This document shows positions 14,371 through 24,757 of a stretch of DNA of 64,000 bases, piece after piece. The position numbers and the translations under genes were made by a program. Position 1 is the first letter of the stretch. Each line of letters starts with the position of its first letter. The stretch spans positions 134,773,033-134,837,032 of the forward strand of contig NC_088171.1 in NCBI RefSeq assembly GCF_028769735.1, in the 5' to 3' direction. The DNA comes from Zonotrichia leucophrys gambelii (Eukaryota; Chordata; Aves; Passeriformes; Passerellidae). The notes beneath the pieces are model-generated. The model saw nothing but the letters and a program-made list of their open reading frames with translations. It was not told the origin of the DNA and searched no databases.

Positions 14371-14487
14371 CTGAATTGTGATAGACCTGCAAGGATCATC
14401 AAGTCCAACTGCTAACTGGATAGCCATGGGGATTGAGCTCACAGCCCTGGCATTGTTAGCACAATGCCCTAACTAACTGAGCTAAAC
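14371..14487 (-). mobile_element. tRNA-Ile-derived SINE with CR1 tail (TguSINE1-like)
   Basis: Read on the minus strand, the element starts with a tRNA-Ile-like head: TTAGCTCAGTTAGTTAGGGC at the A-box end, an anticodon-arm region around GTGCTAACAA, and a B-box-like GTGAGCTCAATCC. About 20 nt of linker follow, then a CR1-type 3' end (TTGGACTTGATGATCCTTGC and a GGTCTATCAC remnant). This composite is the structure known for the zebra finch SINE TguSINE1, which uses the CR1 machinery for retroposition. The copy has point changes throughout the tRNA region and is not a functional tRNA gene. The family name is from recall; the tRNA-plus-CR1 structure is visible directly. Confidence 0.88.
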
Positions 14488-15699
14488 TCAAAAAATTCAC
14501 AATAATTTAATAATAAAGTAATGCAGCAACTTCTTACACCTCTTACATATCAAGCTCTTAATAAAAAAGAAGTCTCATAAAAGATTTTAATTTATCATCA
14601 TTCTAATCCCTCTATTTTACCAGTTACTTGAAGTGTACACTGTGTATTTTAAAAAATTCAAATTACTATTCAGCATTCCCAAAATACAACCCTTCAGAAT
14701 CTCTTCTGCCTGTGATTTGGCTGATCTTACCAATCTCTATATTCTTTCTTAGCTCCTTCCTCCCATCTTTTGCCAATAGTACACTGAGTGGGCTTGATTT
14801 TTGCATTGGCTGCATTATTAGGGAAAATAGTCATTGCTATGAAAACATCTTTTTAGTTACTACAAGGCTCAGATTTGTATATTTTTAGGGACTTTGAGTA
14901 CTGCAAATAATGTAGAAATTTTCTTGAGCACATATGTAAATGTTTAAAGTAAACATTAACAGACCAAGATATAAGGTAGAATGTTAATTTGGGATCCAGT
15001 AAAGGCAAAATAAATTTGAAATAAAATAAAATAAAGTTGAAATTAAAAAAATACATCTCAACAAAAATCAGGTGCTTCTTAAGGCCTGTCCCTCTTTCCT
15101 TCCATCATGGTTTATGTTAATGACATTTATTTCTCAGCTGTCACTCTGAATATGGACTTACCAGAGCTCAGTTACTAGACAGTAGCGACTCATAACAGCA
15201 GTAATCTGAGAGCTGCTACCCATCTGTCTGGAATTCCTGCATTTCCATTCTCCCAGATATTTTGATCTTATGGGCCTGATCCATCATTTTATCATTAACT
15301 ACAAGAAAAAATAGAAGTAGGGACACTGTTATAGAGAATCAGTATTTCAGTGTTGAAGTTTCTTCCATTTGGCTGACTTAAGCCGGGATTTAGATTTAGA
15401 ACCTAACTGTGGGGTTATTTTCTGCATGAGCCAACATCCCTTTGACAATTCTGTAACAGCTGCAGTTCTCATCCTCAAACAGTAAAAGTGAAAAGCAAAG
15501 AAAAAATGCTAGTATGAACTTGCACAGTCCCTTATCTCATTGGAAAGAGGAATCACTTTAGTCTTTTCTATTCCTCCAAAGCTCTTAAGGATATACATCA
15601 ATCCTCCCCACTGGATGCTAGGTCAGTAGCAACTTCACAGCAAAAAAATTTTATTGCAAACCTGAAGGAGACAGTTAAGGGAGGAAAAAGGAATGAGGA
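14488..15699. other. Unique AT-rich DNA, no gene seen
   Basis: Nothing identifiable. The region holds short frames only, and an AAATAAAATAAAATAAA-like A-rich tract near 15018-15050. The last five bases before the LTR (15695-15699, GAGGA) are the left copy of that LTR's target duplication. Confidence 0.5.
15695..15699. repeat. Left target-site duplication of the ERVL LTR
   Basis: GAGGA here matches GAGGA at 16264-16268 directly beyond the other end of the LTR. A five-base duplication is the ERVL norm. Confidence 0.8.
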
Positions 15700-16263
15700 T
15701 TCTCTAGTTTAATATCAGCTGGAAATGGAACACCACACAGCCAGTCACTCACTTCCCCCAAACCCAGCAAGATGGGAGAGGAGGATTGGAATGGTAGATA
15801 AGAGACAACTCATGGGTTAAGATAATAATGATTTAATAACTGAATTATAATAATAATATAATAATAATGTAATGAAAAGGAAAATTAATTTTTAAAAGTG
15901 AGAAAAAACCCCAAGAAAAACAATTGCTCACCACCAACCAATGTCTAGCCAGTCTCTGAGCAGCAGCCCCTGGCCAGCCTTCCCTCTTGTTTATCTGCAA
16001 GCATTGATGCCATTTGGTCTGGAATATCCCTTTGGCCAGCTGGGGTCAGCTGTCCCAGCTGTGTCCCCACACATCTCCTTGTGCTCCCCCAACCTGTTCA
16101 TTGTGTGAGAAGCAGAAAAGGTCTTGGCTCTGTCTAAGCACCTCTCAGCCATAGTTAAAGTATTGGTGTGCTGTCAACACTGCTTTTATCCCAAATCCAA
16201 AACACAGCCCCATACCAGCTGCTAGGAAGAAAATTAAGTTCTACCTCTACCAAAACCAGCACA
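15700..16263 (-). mobile_element. Solo ERVL-type LTR with 5-bp target duplication
   Basis: On the minus strand this matches the common avian ERVL LTR. It starts TGTGCTGGTTTTGG at 16263, passes through the U3 words for the pyrimidine-rich block (GGGACAGCTGACCCCAGCTGGCC-like, near 16030-16055), an AT-rich R region, a stretch equivalent to TTATCTTAACCCATGAG, and ends near 15700 with a TTAAACTAGAGAA-like terminus. The same five bases, GAGGA, lie immediately outside both ends (15695-15699 and 16264-16268). That is the expected duplication size for ERVL, so both boundaries are well fixed. No internal region is attached, so the copy is a solo LTR left by LTR-LTR recombination. An imperfect AAT-rich expansion (about 15825-15875) sits in the R/U5 part. 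Confidence 0.9.
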
Positions 16264-19200
16264 GAGGACAAGATCTCAAAACAAGTTCACTCCTGTATTA
16301 ATAAGAAACCTCTGTGAATTTCACAGTCAGAAACACAGCCATTAGGTTATCAAATGTTTTATCTATTTTGAAGGAACATTGCTGAATTATAGAAATTCAT
16401 TGACATAATAATATGCCCTGGCTGGTACTGCTCAGGATCTTTAAAAAATCCAAAGTAATAATATTTCATTCTAATTTTCTTCTCAGGCAACTGAATTGGC
16501 AGTCCTGACAGGAAGAGAAAATTATTTACTTCTATTCTCCAAAATTTTCTGAAAATTTTGTGATAAGCTTGGAAAAAGTTAGACATTGTTAAAAATCACT
16601 CTGAAATACAGAAGTCAGCTGGTTTATACTTAGCTGTATTTGTACTCCTTTGGTCTAAGACCAAAGCTTCCATATACTGGAATAGTCTTCTTTTCCTATA
16701 TAAGGGTTTGGGGTTTTTTTTTGCTATATGTGTTCACAGAAATTATGAGTATAACCTGTGTAAAAAACGTGTAATTCTGATTTCAATATAGTGATAGAGC
16801 AAAGAAATTAGTAAGAACAGAGGTTCCAACTCATGTACAACTATAGTTACTTTGAACAGAGTGTTAATTTCTAAAATTTCAGTTAATTGACAGTAAATTT
16901 CTTAACAGTCAATCCTGAATAAGGCATCCAGACACCATCAGAATTAAGCTCCTAGTGTTTTGGTTTGTGAAAGAAGTTAGAATTTTAATGGCTGTGAACA
17001 AATATACATATTAAAACTTTGTGCTTTCTCTCTAAAAGGCATTTCCTTGCTCTTAATATTCCTTTGATTTGCATCATATGAGACAATATTTGAATATAGT
17101 GCCAAATCACTCAGTTTGACTAGAAAGTATGCTGAACAGCTGATCTTTCAAGACTGTCCCTAAAAAAGAGAGAGAGCTGAGTCAATATCAGAAACAGACA
17201 TATCTCTCCCTCCTTTTCACTCTGCTCAGTGTGGGTGTAATTTTTTTCACAAAAATTACATTGTTGAAACACTGACCTGATTTCAGCAATGGCAGAATTT
17301 TAAAGATTTCAGTGTCTAGAGTCAGCTAAGCACTTAAACTTATCCATGCTTTTTCAGCCATTTCAAGCTGAAAATTTCCCAAAAATATTAAAGGGGGGGA
17401 GGGGAAATAAAAAGAAGAAGGTAGTTTCATGCAATTCCAATCACTTTTTTGTTTGTGCCTAACTGTATTTTCTGCATAATGAAATTACTTATTTGTTTTT
17501 TTCCATTTCATCTCAGTGTTCTTTCACTGATTTCACTAAGAATATACAGACAGACACAAATTAAACAAGACCAGAGGTGAGTTTTATGCTTCTTTCTCTA
17601 AAATTCACTGCTGTTCAACATAATGTGCATGTCATGGATTTTCTTTGTTTAGAATCTTCTTCCAAATTAAACTAAAGTAGAAAATTCAAGTACTTGGAGT
17701 AACTTTATTATTACAATTTTGCAAACTCTAAACCTTGAAGTATTATATAAATCCAATTTATATGATCATTGGGTGGTGAGGGGCAGGGAGAAAAATTTGA
17801 AACCATTATTTATAGTAATTTTTCTTAGGTATCTGATTTCAAAACTTTTTGGTCACATTTTTAAGTTCTAAGTGTGAGACACATTTCTGTACATTTCTTC
17901 TAACAGTGCAGAAGAATAGCAATATTGAGTTATCTTTGAGATATTAATTAATATTTATACCTCAGAAATTGCATTTTTCAGCAAGAAATATTTTTTCTTA
18001 AATTTATAAATTTTTTATAGGTAGTCCATAAGCTGTTCCTCGACTTCTGAATTGTCAGGAGGTCTCTGCACAGTGGATTTAGCATAAAGTCCCTGCTCAG
18101 GGGGAACGGAAGGATTTAGTGGGAATCAGGGAGAGGGAGGATCAAAGGATGTCCTGCTAGACACATTATTGCTTTCTCATCCCCTGTTTCTCTTGTGCAA
18201 TGGCAGCTATCTGCATTAGCAGGAGAAGACCAGGCTAGAGTTGTAACTCTGGGAAGCAGCTGTGGAGCCTCAAGGCTTGTTCACACATCCCCCTCTGACT
18301 GCAGCTGTGCAGGCAAAAAAATCCAAAAAGATCTTGCTTTGTTGCAGCCTGCCTCCAGTAGCCAACATTTTAACCTTCCCAACTGCATTTGAGCTGAAGC
18401 TCTGCAGGAAGGTTCAGAGGAGTGGTTGATTTCCAGGGGCAGTAACCTGTGTGGAAAGGGACAGTGGCAGAGGGCTGGCAAGGGAGTGGGAACTGAAATT
18501 TCTGCAGGCAGAGTAAAATGATGTGTCAACAGCCTTGCCAAACAGGGATTTCTCCATCACTCTGAACTTCACTTCACCACTAAGGCTTGTCTCTATTTCT
18601 TCATTTATGTCTTGTGATCCACAACGGGTAAATTAATGTAGCAAAAAAGGTAGTCTTTTCAAATGTTTTTTTATTAAGAAATTGACACACAAGTATTTAA
18701 GTGTGTGCTTTTGAATGCTAATAGGACAATATCTGGGTCTGATAATCTCCTGTGTCCTGTGGAAATTTTCATCTACTTTTGTGAGACCTTTGTTTGGATG
18801 GATTTTAGTGAAGTCTTAACTTGCTCCTTTCCAATGTTCCATAAGTATTCAGTGTTTAAATACTTTGAAAACATGAGCCTCTTGAATTTTTTGAGATTGA
18901 AGATTCAAAGAAAAAATTGTTATCTGAAGGCATAAAAATCCATTATTATAAATACTTAAAAATATCTTTTTTTCAAAATGTAGGGGGAGGAATGAATTTC
19001 GGAATTAAATACCAAAAATACAATAATCCCAGTCTTTCAAAACCTGAAATAATCCATTCAGCACCAGCAATTTATTAAAGTGGAATGGGTTTGAAAATAA
19101 TAAGTATCTGCCAGAATCATCTGTGAATTCAGTTCCTAAATGCTTGCACCCTTTGATTTAAATTGAGTTCAGTGGTGAAGAAGCCTTGTCATTCATAAAT

Positions 19201-20739
19201 AGCAGATTAGTATTACATTTTGTCCTTTCCCTCAAAAACTCCAATAATCTACCACAACTGTGTTTAGGAACTGATAAAGGATTTATTCTGACTGTTTTAT
19301 GAGGCTGTGTCTTCCAACTAATTTGTACAGACATAGGATTTTCTCACAGGACCAATGCACAGGCAGCCAACAATTAACTTTGTCAGGTGGCTAGCAGCCA
19401 TAAACCAATTATGCTTCAATGCAGATCTCTTCAACCTCTTATAAATAAAAAGGAGAGATGCTATAATAATGGAAAGCTGAAAGAGTAAATAGAGGAATTC
19501 TTTGCTAACATGATAAATAACCTATTCGCTATTCAACTGACTCATGTTCAGCAGATTTTGTCTTGCTGATTGCAAGTAGTCAGTACTCTGAAGCAATATA
19601 AGTGGGACTGAAATGCCTACAAGTCTGTCTGATCTGCTTTTCTGTCACACTGGTTTTGCCAAGTGGCACACACATTCTCTCTGACTCTAAGGTTAAAACT
19701 TCCCACAAATGGAAAATTAATTTTGGCTACACAGTCTGACCCTGCCCATGCCGCTAATCACTCTGCTACAGACTAAAAAACAAAGGCCAGCAGAGCTCAT
19801 GTAGATTCTCATCACAATTAAAATCATTTGAGTACCAGAGACATACTCTTGCCTGCCTGACTCATATGGTATGACTGTCATCTGAGCTGTCATGTGGCTA
19901 TGAGCTTCCACAGCTCAAGTAAATAAGACTGTAGCTACTTTGGGGATTCTCTTACTGGGGCATGAGTTCTTAGCTGAAGATATTAACACATGCACTCACA
20001 CGGTGTAGCAGCCATACTTCCGTGGATGATGACGGACACATGAGGGATGCAATTATTATGTAGTCCCATTTAATTGGTTATGTAACAAAGCTGATGCAGC
20101 TGGACTCAGAGGACCATATTAGCAGAGAGCAGTCTTCTGCTGCAGCACTTGCTGTGCATCCGTGTGTGTGTGTGTGGTTCTGCTCAGCACAAATGCCAAG
20201 AACCACAACCATGCTACAGCTGCTACTCGTGTGCCTGTGTTTTCTCTCGAGAGGAATCGGTCCCCATCCTCACAGAGCTGTCACGATCTGACTCATCTCA
20301 GACAGCTATGGCTAGACTGAGCTTGTTTGCTTTTATTTTCTGTTTGTTGATCTGTCCTTTGATATTTCAGCCTCAAATTATCACCATGCTTGTAAATTAT
20401 AAATGTTTTGCCTCTTTCTTGCCACTGTATTTTATGCTAAGAAGTGAAGACTTTCTGTCCCTAAGGGACGAAATACAAAACTTTAACTTGAGACTAAAAT
20501 AGACTGTGTATATCATACTTTTTTCTTGACTGACACAGTTGATCAACAAGAGGTCTCTTCAGTTCCCAGGCTTGATAGATGCCCTTCCTTTTCAAAAAAT
20601 ACGGTACTTTCCACAGAATCAGCCCTAAAGCTACATGACTTCCAATTTGAATGGGCTTCAAAGCATTCCTTGTAAGCAACAGAGTCATATGAGGTGTGTG
20701 GAATTCACCCACATTTTAACATAAAAGGTTCACGGTGAA
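16264..20739. other. Unique DNA, no gene supported
   Basis: There is no recognisable gene. It begins with the right GAGGA target duplication. A small perfect inverted repeat lies at 16648-16666 (9-bp arms CTTTGGTCT/AGACCAAAG with one base between). The segment 18050-18560 is clearly richer in G+C than its flanks and carries 60-90-codon frames on both strands without any known domain. The segment 19980-20290 has clustered transcription-factor-like sites and is listed separately. Confidence 0.5.
19985..20291 (+). promoter_or_regulatory. Possible regulatory/first-exon-like segment (speculative)
   Basis: Within about 300 bp there is an ETS-like ACTTCCG (about 20016), a CRE-like TGATGACGGAC, a reversed CCAAT box (ATTGG near 20074), a C/EBP-like TTATGTAAC, a short TG repeat (20163-20176), and a frame whose last 32 codons begin MPRTTTMLQLLLVCLCFLSR, resembling a signal peptide. 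This combination is unusual for the window, but each element is short and can arise by chance. The frame closes after HRAVTI without a good splice donor. I treat it as a candidate conserved or regulatory segment, not as a gene. Confidence 0.2.
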
Positions 20740-21310
20740 TATGTTGAGTTTTGCTGATTTCTCCTATAAGCACTTCTCATATTGGTGATCTTGGCTGCCA
20801 CATGACTGTTTTGTCTACTGTTGAGCAGTGCTCCCACACAGATCAAGGCATCATCTCCCAAAATCCCCTCAACACCAGTAGGATGAGGGTGGACAAGAAC
20901 TTGGGAGGGAACACAACCAGGACAACTGACCCAAACGGACCAAAGGTGTATTTCATACATCTGATCAGCAAAAAGTGTTAAGAGAAGGTGTGGAGCATGG
21001 GATGGAGGGAGAGGGTGTGTTTTGGTTTTTTTTGTTATTATGACATTTGTCTTCCAGACAAATTGCAGTATGTTCTTAAGACCTAATTCCTGCAAAGTAG
21101 CTGGACATTGTCTGCTGAGTGGAAATAGAGAATAATTCTTCTGCTTTCCTTTGCTTTTTTTGTGCAGTTTTTGCTTTTTCTTTATTAAACTGTCTTTTTC
21201 TTGACCCTTGAGTTTTTTCTGTCTTATTTACTTCCCACCCTCTTGTGAGAGGACAAATGATAAAAGAGCTTAGTGGGCACCTGGCATCCAGCCATGGTCA
21301 TCGTACCACA
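20740..21310 (+). mobile_element. ERVL-type LTR, diverged
   Basis: This is the same LTR family as the copy at 15700, but in plus orientation and more diverged. Recognisable landmarks in order are TTGAGCAGTGCTCCCACACA (about 20821), GGGAGGGAACACAACCAGGA (about 20905), ACTGACCCAAACGGACCAAAGG, a CATTTGTCTTCCAGAC block, TTTATTAAACTGTCTTTTTC with an ATTAAA polyadenylation-like signal (about 21183), and the terminal GGCACCTGGCATCCAGCC ... ACCACA at 21310. The 5' end is blurred by deletions, so the start is approximate. No clear target duplication was found. It appears to be an old solo LTR. Confidence 0.82.
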
Positions 21311-22477
21311 ATGTAGAATTTTAGAAGTCTTAAGGAAAAAAAAAAAACAAAACATCCAGTCAGCTTTATAATTTTATTCCCACTCTACTTTTGGCTCTGC
21401 TTTTGTAATTCCCATTTCTTTAGTGTGTCAGGATGTAAAATTGTCATATTTTATCTTTCATGATACATACCTAATTTTATTTTCAGATCTTTTATTATGT
21501 CTTGTTATTTTTTAAAGGCAACAGGCTAGATGATCTATGGAACACATGGACCTTGTAAGACCAAAGTGCATTTGCTGCCCTACTCAAGGCACAGTCCTAC
21601 TGAATCCCACTTTTGGAAGCATTATTCAAGATGGCCTTGATAAATTAATTCCTCAGTTTTGAATTATAGTTTTGCAGGAGTCAAAAGTGATGTTTTATAT
21701 TTATGTTAAGGAATAATCATTTTAAATTTTAACTTTAGAGATTTTTATTTGATCACTTTCCAGAGTCACAGATGCTCAGGATGCTTCCAGTTTTTTAACT
21801 CAAACTTTTTATTATTTTATTCCTTGTTATTACCTTCTGAGAAGACTTAATGTATTCTGATTTTCAGGTGAGCATGAATACATCATGTTCCGTGTGTTTA
21901 CTTCATTTCATTCGTCTTTCAAAGTGGTTTATTTATGAGTGTAGGCTGCTCTAGTTGTAGGCTGATTAATATTAATCTAGTCATATGCTGAATTACCATA
22001 TAGTCAAATGATAACAATATTCATTCTGACTTTATGTTTTGGATGTAAGCATTCATTATTTCACACATTTTTTCCCCCTTAACCTCTATATATGTTAGAA
22101 TTCAAACATACACTTGTAAAAAAAAAAAAGCAACAACAAAAAAAATATCTGATGATGAAGCAAATATCAAAAGCATTAAAGAGGAAAATTTGTCTGAATT
22201 TTGCAACATAAAAAAATAAATTAAAGTTGAAACAACATAGATTTAGGCACACCAGAGAATTTAGAAAACAAATAGCAACGGGACTCAATGGGTCAAAATG
22301 GAAATGTAAGGAGACACAAAGAAAGAGAGATTCAAGTTCATAACAAAAGAAAAGGTCAGTGGTGGAACTACCAGTTAATGCAGTTTTAAACAAGGCTGTT
22401 GATACTTATATTGGTATGTGCTTCTACCTAACCTGAGAAACTATGTCCAGTATGATGGCGGAAGAGACGATGTGGGT
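21311..22477. other. Unique AT-rich DNA, no gene seen
   Basis: Nothing identifiable. An A-rich patch lies at about 22118-22146, and the 104-codon minus frame at 22079-22393 is Phe/Cys-rich low-complexity translation of it, not a gene. Confidence 0.5.
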
Positions 22478-22816
22478 GTTTTTATCACTCTCCACAACTT
22501 CCTGAAAGGCAGCTGTAGTCAGGCGAGGGTTGGTCTCTTTCTCCAAGCAGCAACTGACAGAAACAGAGGACACAGTCTCAAGTTGCATTGAGGGAAATAT
22601 AGATTGGATATTAAGAAAAAGTGACATAATGGAAAGAGTGATAAAGTTCTGGAATGGCCTGCTCAGGGAGATGGTGGAGTCACCATCCCTGGATGTGTTT
22701 AAAAAAATACTGGATGTGGTATTTGGTGCCATGGTTTAGTTGAGGTGTTAGGTATGGGTTGGACTTGATGATCTTGAAGGTCTCTTCCAACCTAGTGATT
22801 CTGTGAATTCTGTGAA
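22478..22816 (+). mobile_element. CR1 LINE 3' fragment
   Basis: Matches the last part of CR1 pol and the short 3' untranslated region. Landmarks are a CTCTCCACAACTTCCTGAAA segment (about 22488), TAGATTGGATATTAAGAAAA (about 22602), GGAGTCACCATCCCTGGATG (about 22676), and the end block GGTTGGACTTGATGATCTTG with CTCTTCCAACC and GATTCTGTGA. The frame is interrupted. The 5' boundary is uncertain by some tens of bases. This subfamily differs from the 5957 copy, whose tail reads differently. Confidence 0.92.
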
Positions 22817-23855
22817 AAGTATTGAATACTGTAGACTTTGATCTCACCTTAGACTTCACAGAATGACAAAGCCAAACACCAGCAAGGGAATTGCCTCTTT
22901 CATCACACAAGCACAGTCAATGCACACATTGAGTCCCATGGGCTGGCACAGCTCTGCTCTGATGGGAAGGCAACCCTGACTGTACAATTGTGTGTAAATA
23001 TAGCAGTATACCATTTCATGCGACATTGTCATTCTGTGCATGTGCCCAAAGAAGAGGAGTTATTGCATGAGCTATGGGCTCCTGGAGGCTCTCTCAGTTT
23101 CCCCAGTGGTTCCTCTGGTTTGGGAAACCCTCCTGCACCACACTGGAGAGCTCTGCTGTCAATTGTGCCAGCACCAGAGCTGCTCACCTCAGACACTGAA
23201 TTTCTTTGATCCCTGGGAAGCAGTGGGCAGCAACCCATTGCAGTGTTTCATGCACTGTTTTGCTCATGGCCTTAGATCCTGCAACACTAATTAACTCAAT
23301 AAGAGGGAAGAAAATAGCAGAACAAAGAAAAAGCAGACGACCAATATTATCATATCCTGTGAGCGGATGAGTGACTCATCCTGAGGTAAGTCTGTTTTCC
23401 TTGTCCAGATGTGAAATAAGGTTGTGAAAGACTTCAGGAGTAACAAACATTCTCAGCCCAGATATTCGAATGCTTAGGTAGCTGGGGCACTCATGGATCC
23501 TCATAAATGTAAAGAATTACTGCCAGATCAGGAAGAGTAAGTCCAGCAGCTCTCACTGAAAATCTTACTGTATATTCCAGGTTAAGAGTACAGTGTGCAA
23601 TGGTATGTTTAAATGGTCAAATAAATACCAAAATTGCTTATATGTTCTTGAGAGTTATTTACATGCACTTGTAGGCACTCATAATGTAATCTTGCCATAG
23701 GTCTGTTCTAAAATGAGCTTCTAATAGGCATACAGGCTTTTTTCATGTTATGAAAATCTATTTTTTTAGCTGTGTGTTGAAAAATATTTTGCAGTGCTTG
23801 ACACTGCCCTAAAAGAAGGTGAAACACTATTCTAGTTTGTTTTTGAGGAAACTTA

Positions 23856-23946
23856 AGAAAACAAAAAAACAAAAAAACAAACAAACAAAAAAAAAAAAAA
23901 AAAACCAAAAAACCAAAAAAAAAAACCAAAAAAGCCACCAAAAATA
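23856..23946. repeat. A-rich simple repeat (CAAAA-type)
   Basis: A low-complexity tract of A runs broken by single or paired C residues, including a pure A run of about 18 near 23887-23904. No retroelement body precedes it, so it is best called a simple repeat and not a poly(A) tail. Confidence 0.9.
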
Positions 23947-24707
23947 CCCCAAACTGAAAACAACCTTAATGAATCTGAAGTCATGGAATCAGAACCAGAC
24001 TACAGAAAACATATGTTCATAGTTCTTTTGTAACATTTCTCTTATATGTTTTCTTATCTGTTTCATTGTCACAGTAAAAATTTAAGCCCTGCCTCAGAAA
24101 AATTGTCATGAAATAATTTTCTTTACTGACACTGTGCAATGACATGAAACCTTCACAATTCTGCTGAAGTAAATCATGAGGCTAAATGTTTTTCTGACAT
24201 AGTAACATGCTTAGTGATATGATCGGAAAGTCAAAGGAATTTTGCTATATATTTTATAGCCAACTTGATTTCAGCAGTATAAGGCCAGGCTCCTCATTTC
24301 AATTTTATGTATATATTTATGATAGGCAATTTGTAGATAATAGATTATTTGGAGGTTCTTTTGTGTCTAATACTGACCTTTATCACAGTGGCAAAAAGAA
24401 GATATGAAGTGTTCATGGCACTCACTGAGTTAAGTGTAATGGAAGAGGGAAGTTAGTCCCCACTTTTATGAATCACAGTCACAACAGTGTATTTCCAATT
24501 TTTAGGTACATTAGTTGTAAGAAAATTAGATTTCCTATTTCACCTAATGGTTTAGGTTTGATGTGCTTGATTTTAAGCAGCTCTGGTTCCACTCCATCAA
24601 TTCTTCCCATCTTATTAATATTTAAATTCAATAACTGTTTTAATACTATTGATTTGTGAACTTTTTGTATTTTAAATTGGCTCTCTTGTGAAGATTTAAA
24701 TGACATC

Positions 24708-24757
24708 TTTTGTCTTCTCCATTTTCATTCCATTTTGTCTTCTCCATTTTCATTCCA
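24708..24757. repeat. Perfect 25-bp tandem duplication
   Basis: Two identical 25-bp units at 24708-24732 and 24733-24757, pyrimidine-rich (containing GTCTTCTCCATTTTCATTCC). Perfect identity suggests a recent duplication event. Confidence 0.93.

Noticed and set aside
14429..14485. Functional tRNA-Ile gene on the minus strand
   Set aside because: Acceptor-stem pairing is not intact, the sequence continues into a CR1 tail, and several conserved positions are changed; it is a SINE head.
23856..23946. Poly(A) tail of a processed pseudogene
   Set aside because: No retrocopied coding sequence lies upstream on either strand and no flanking target duplication is visible.
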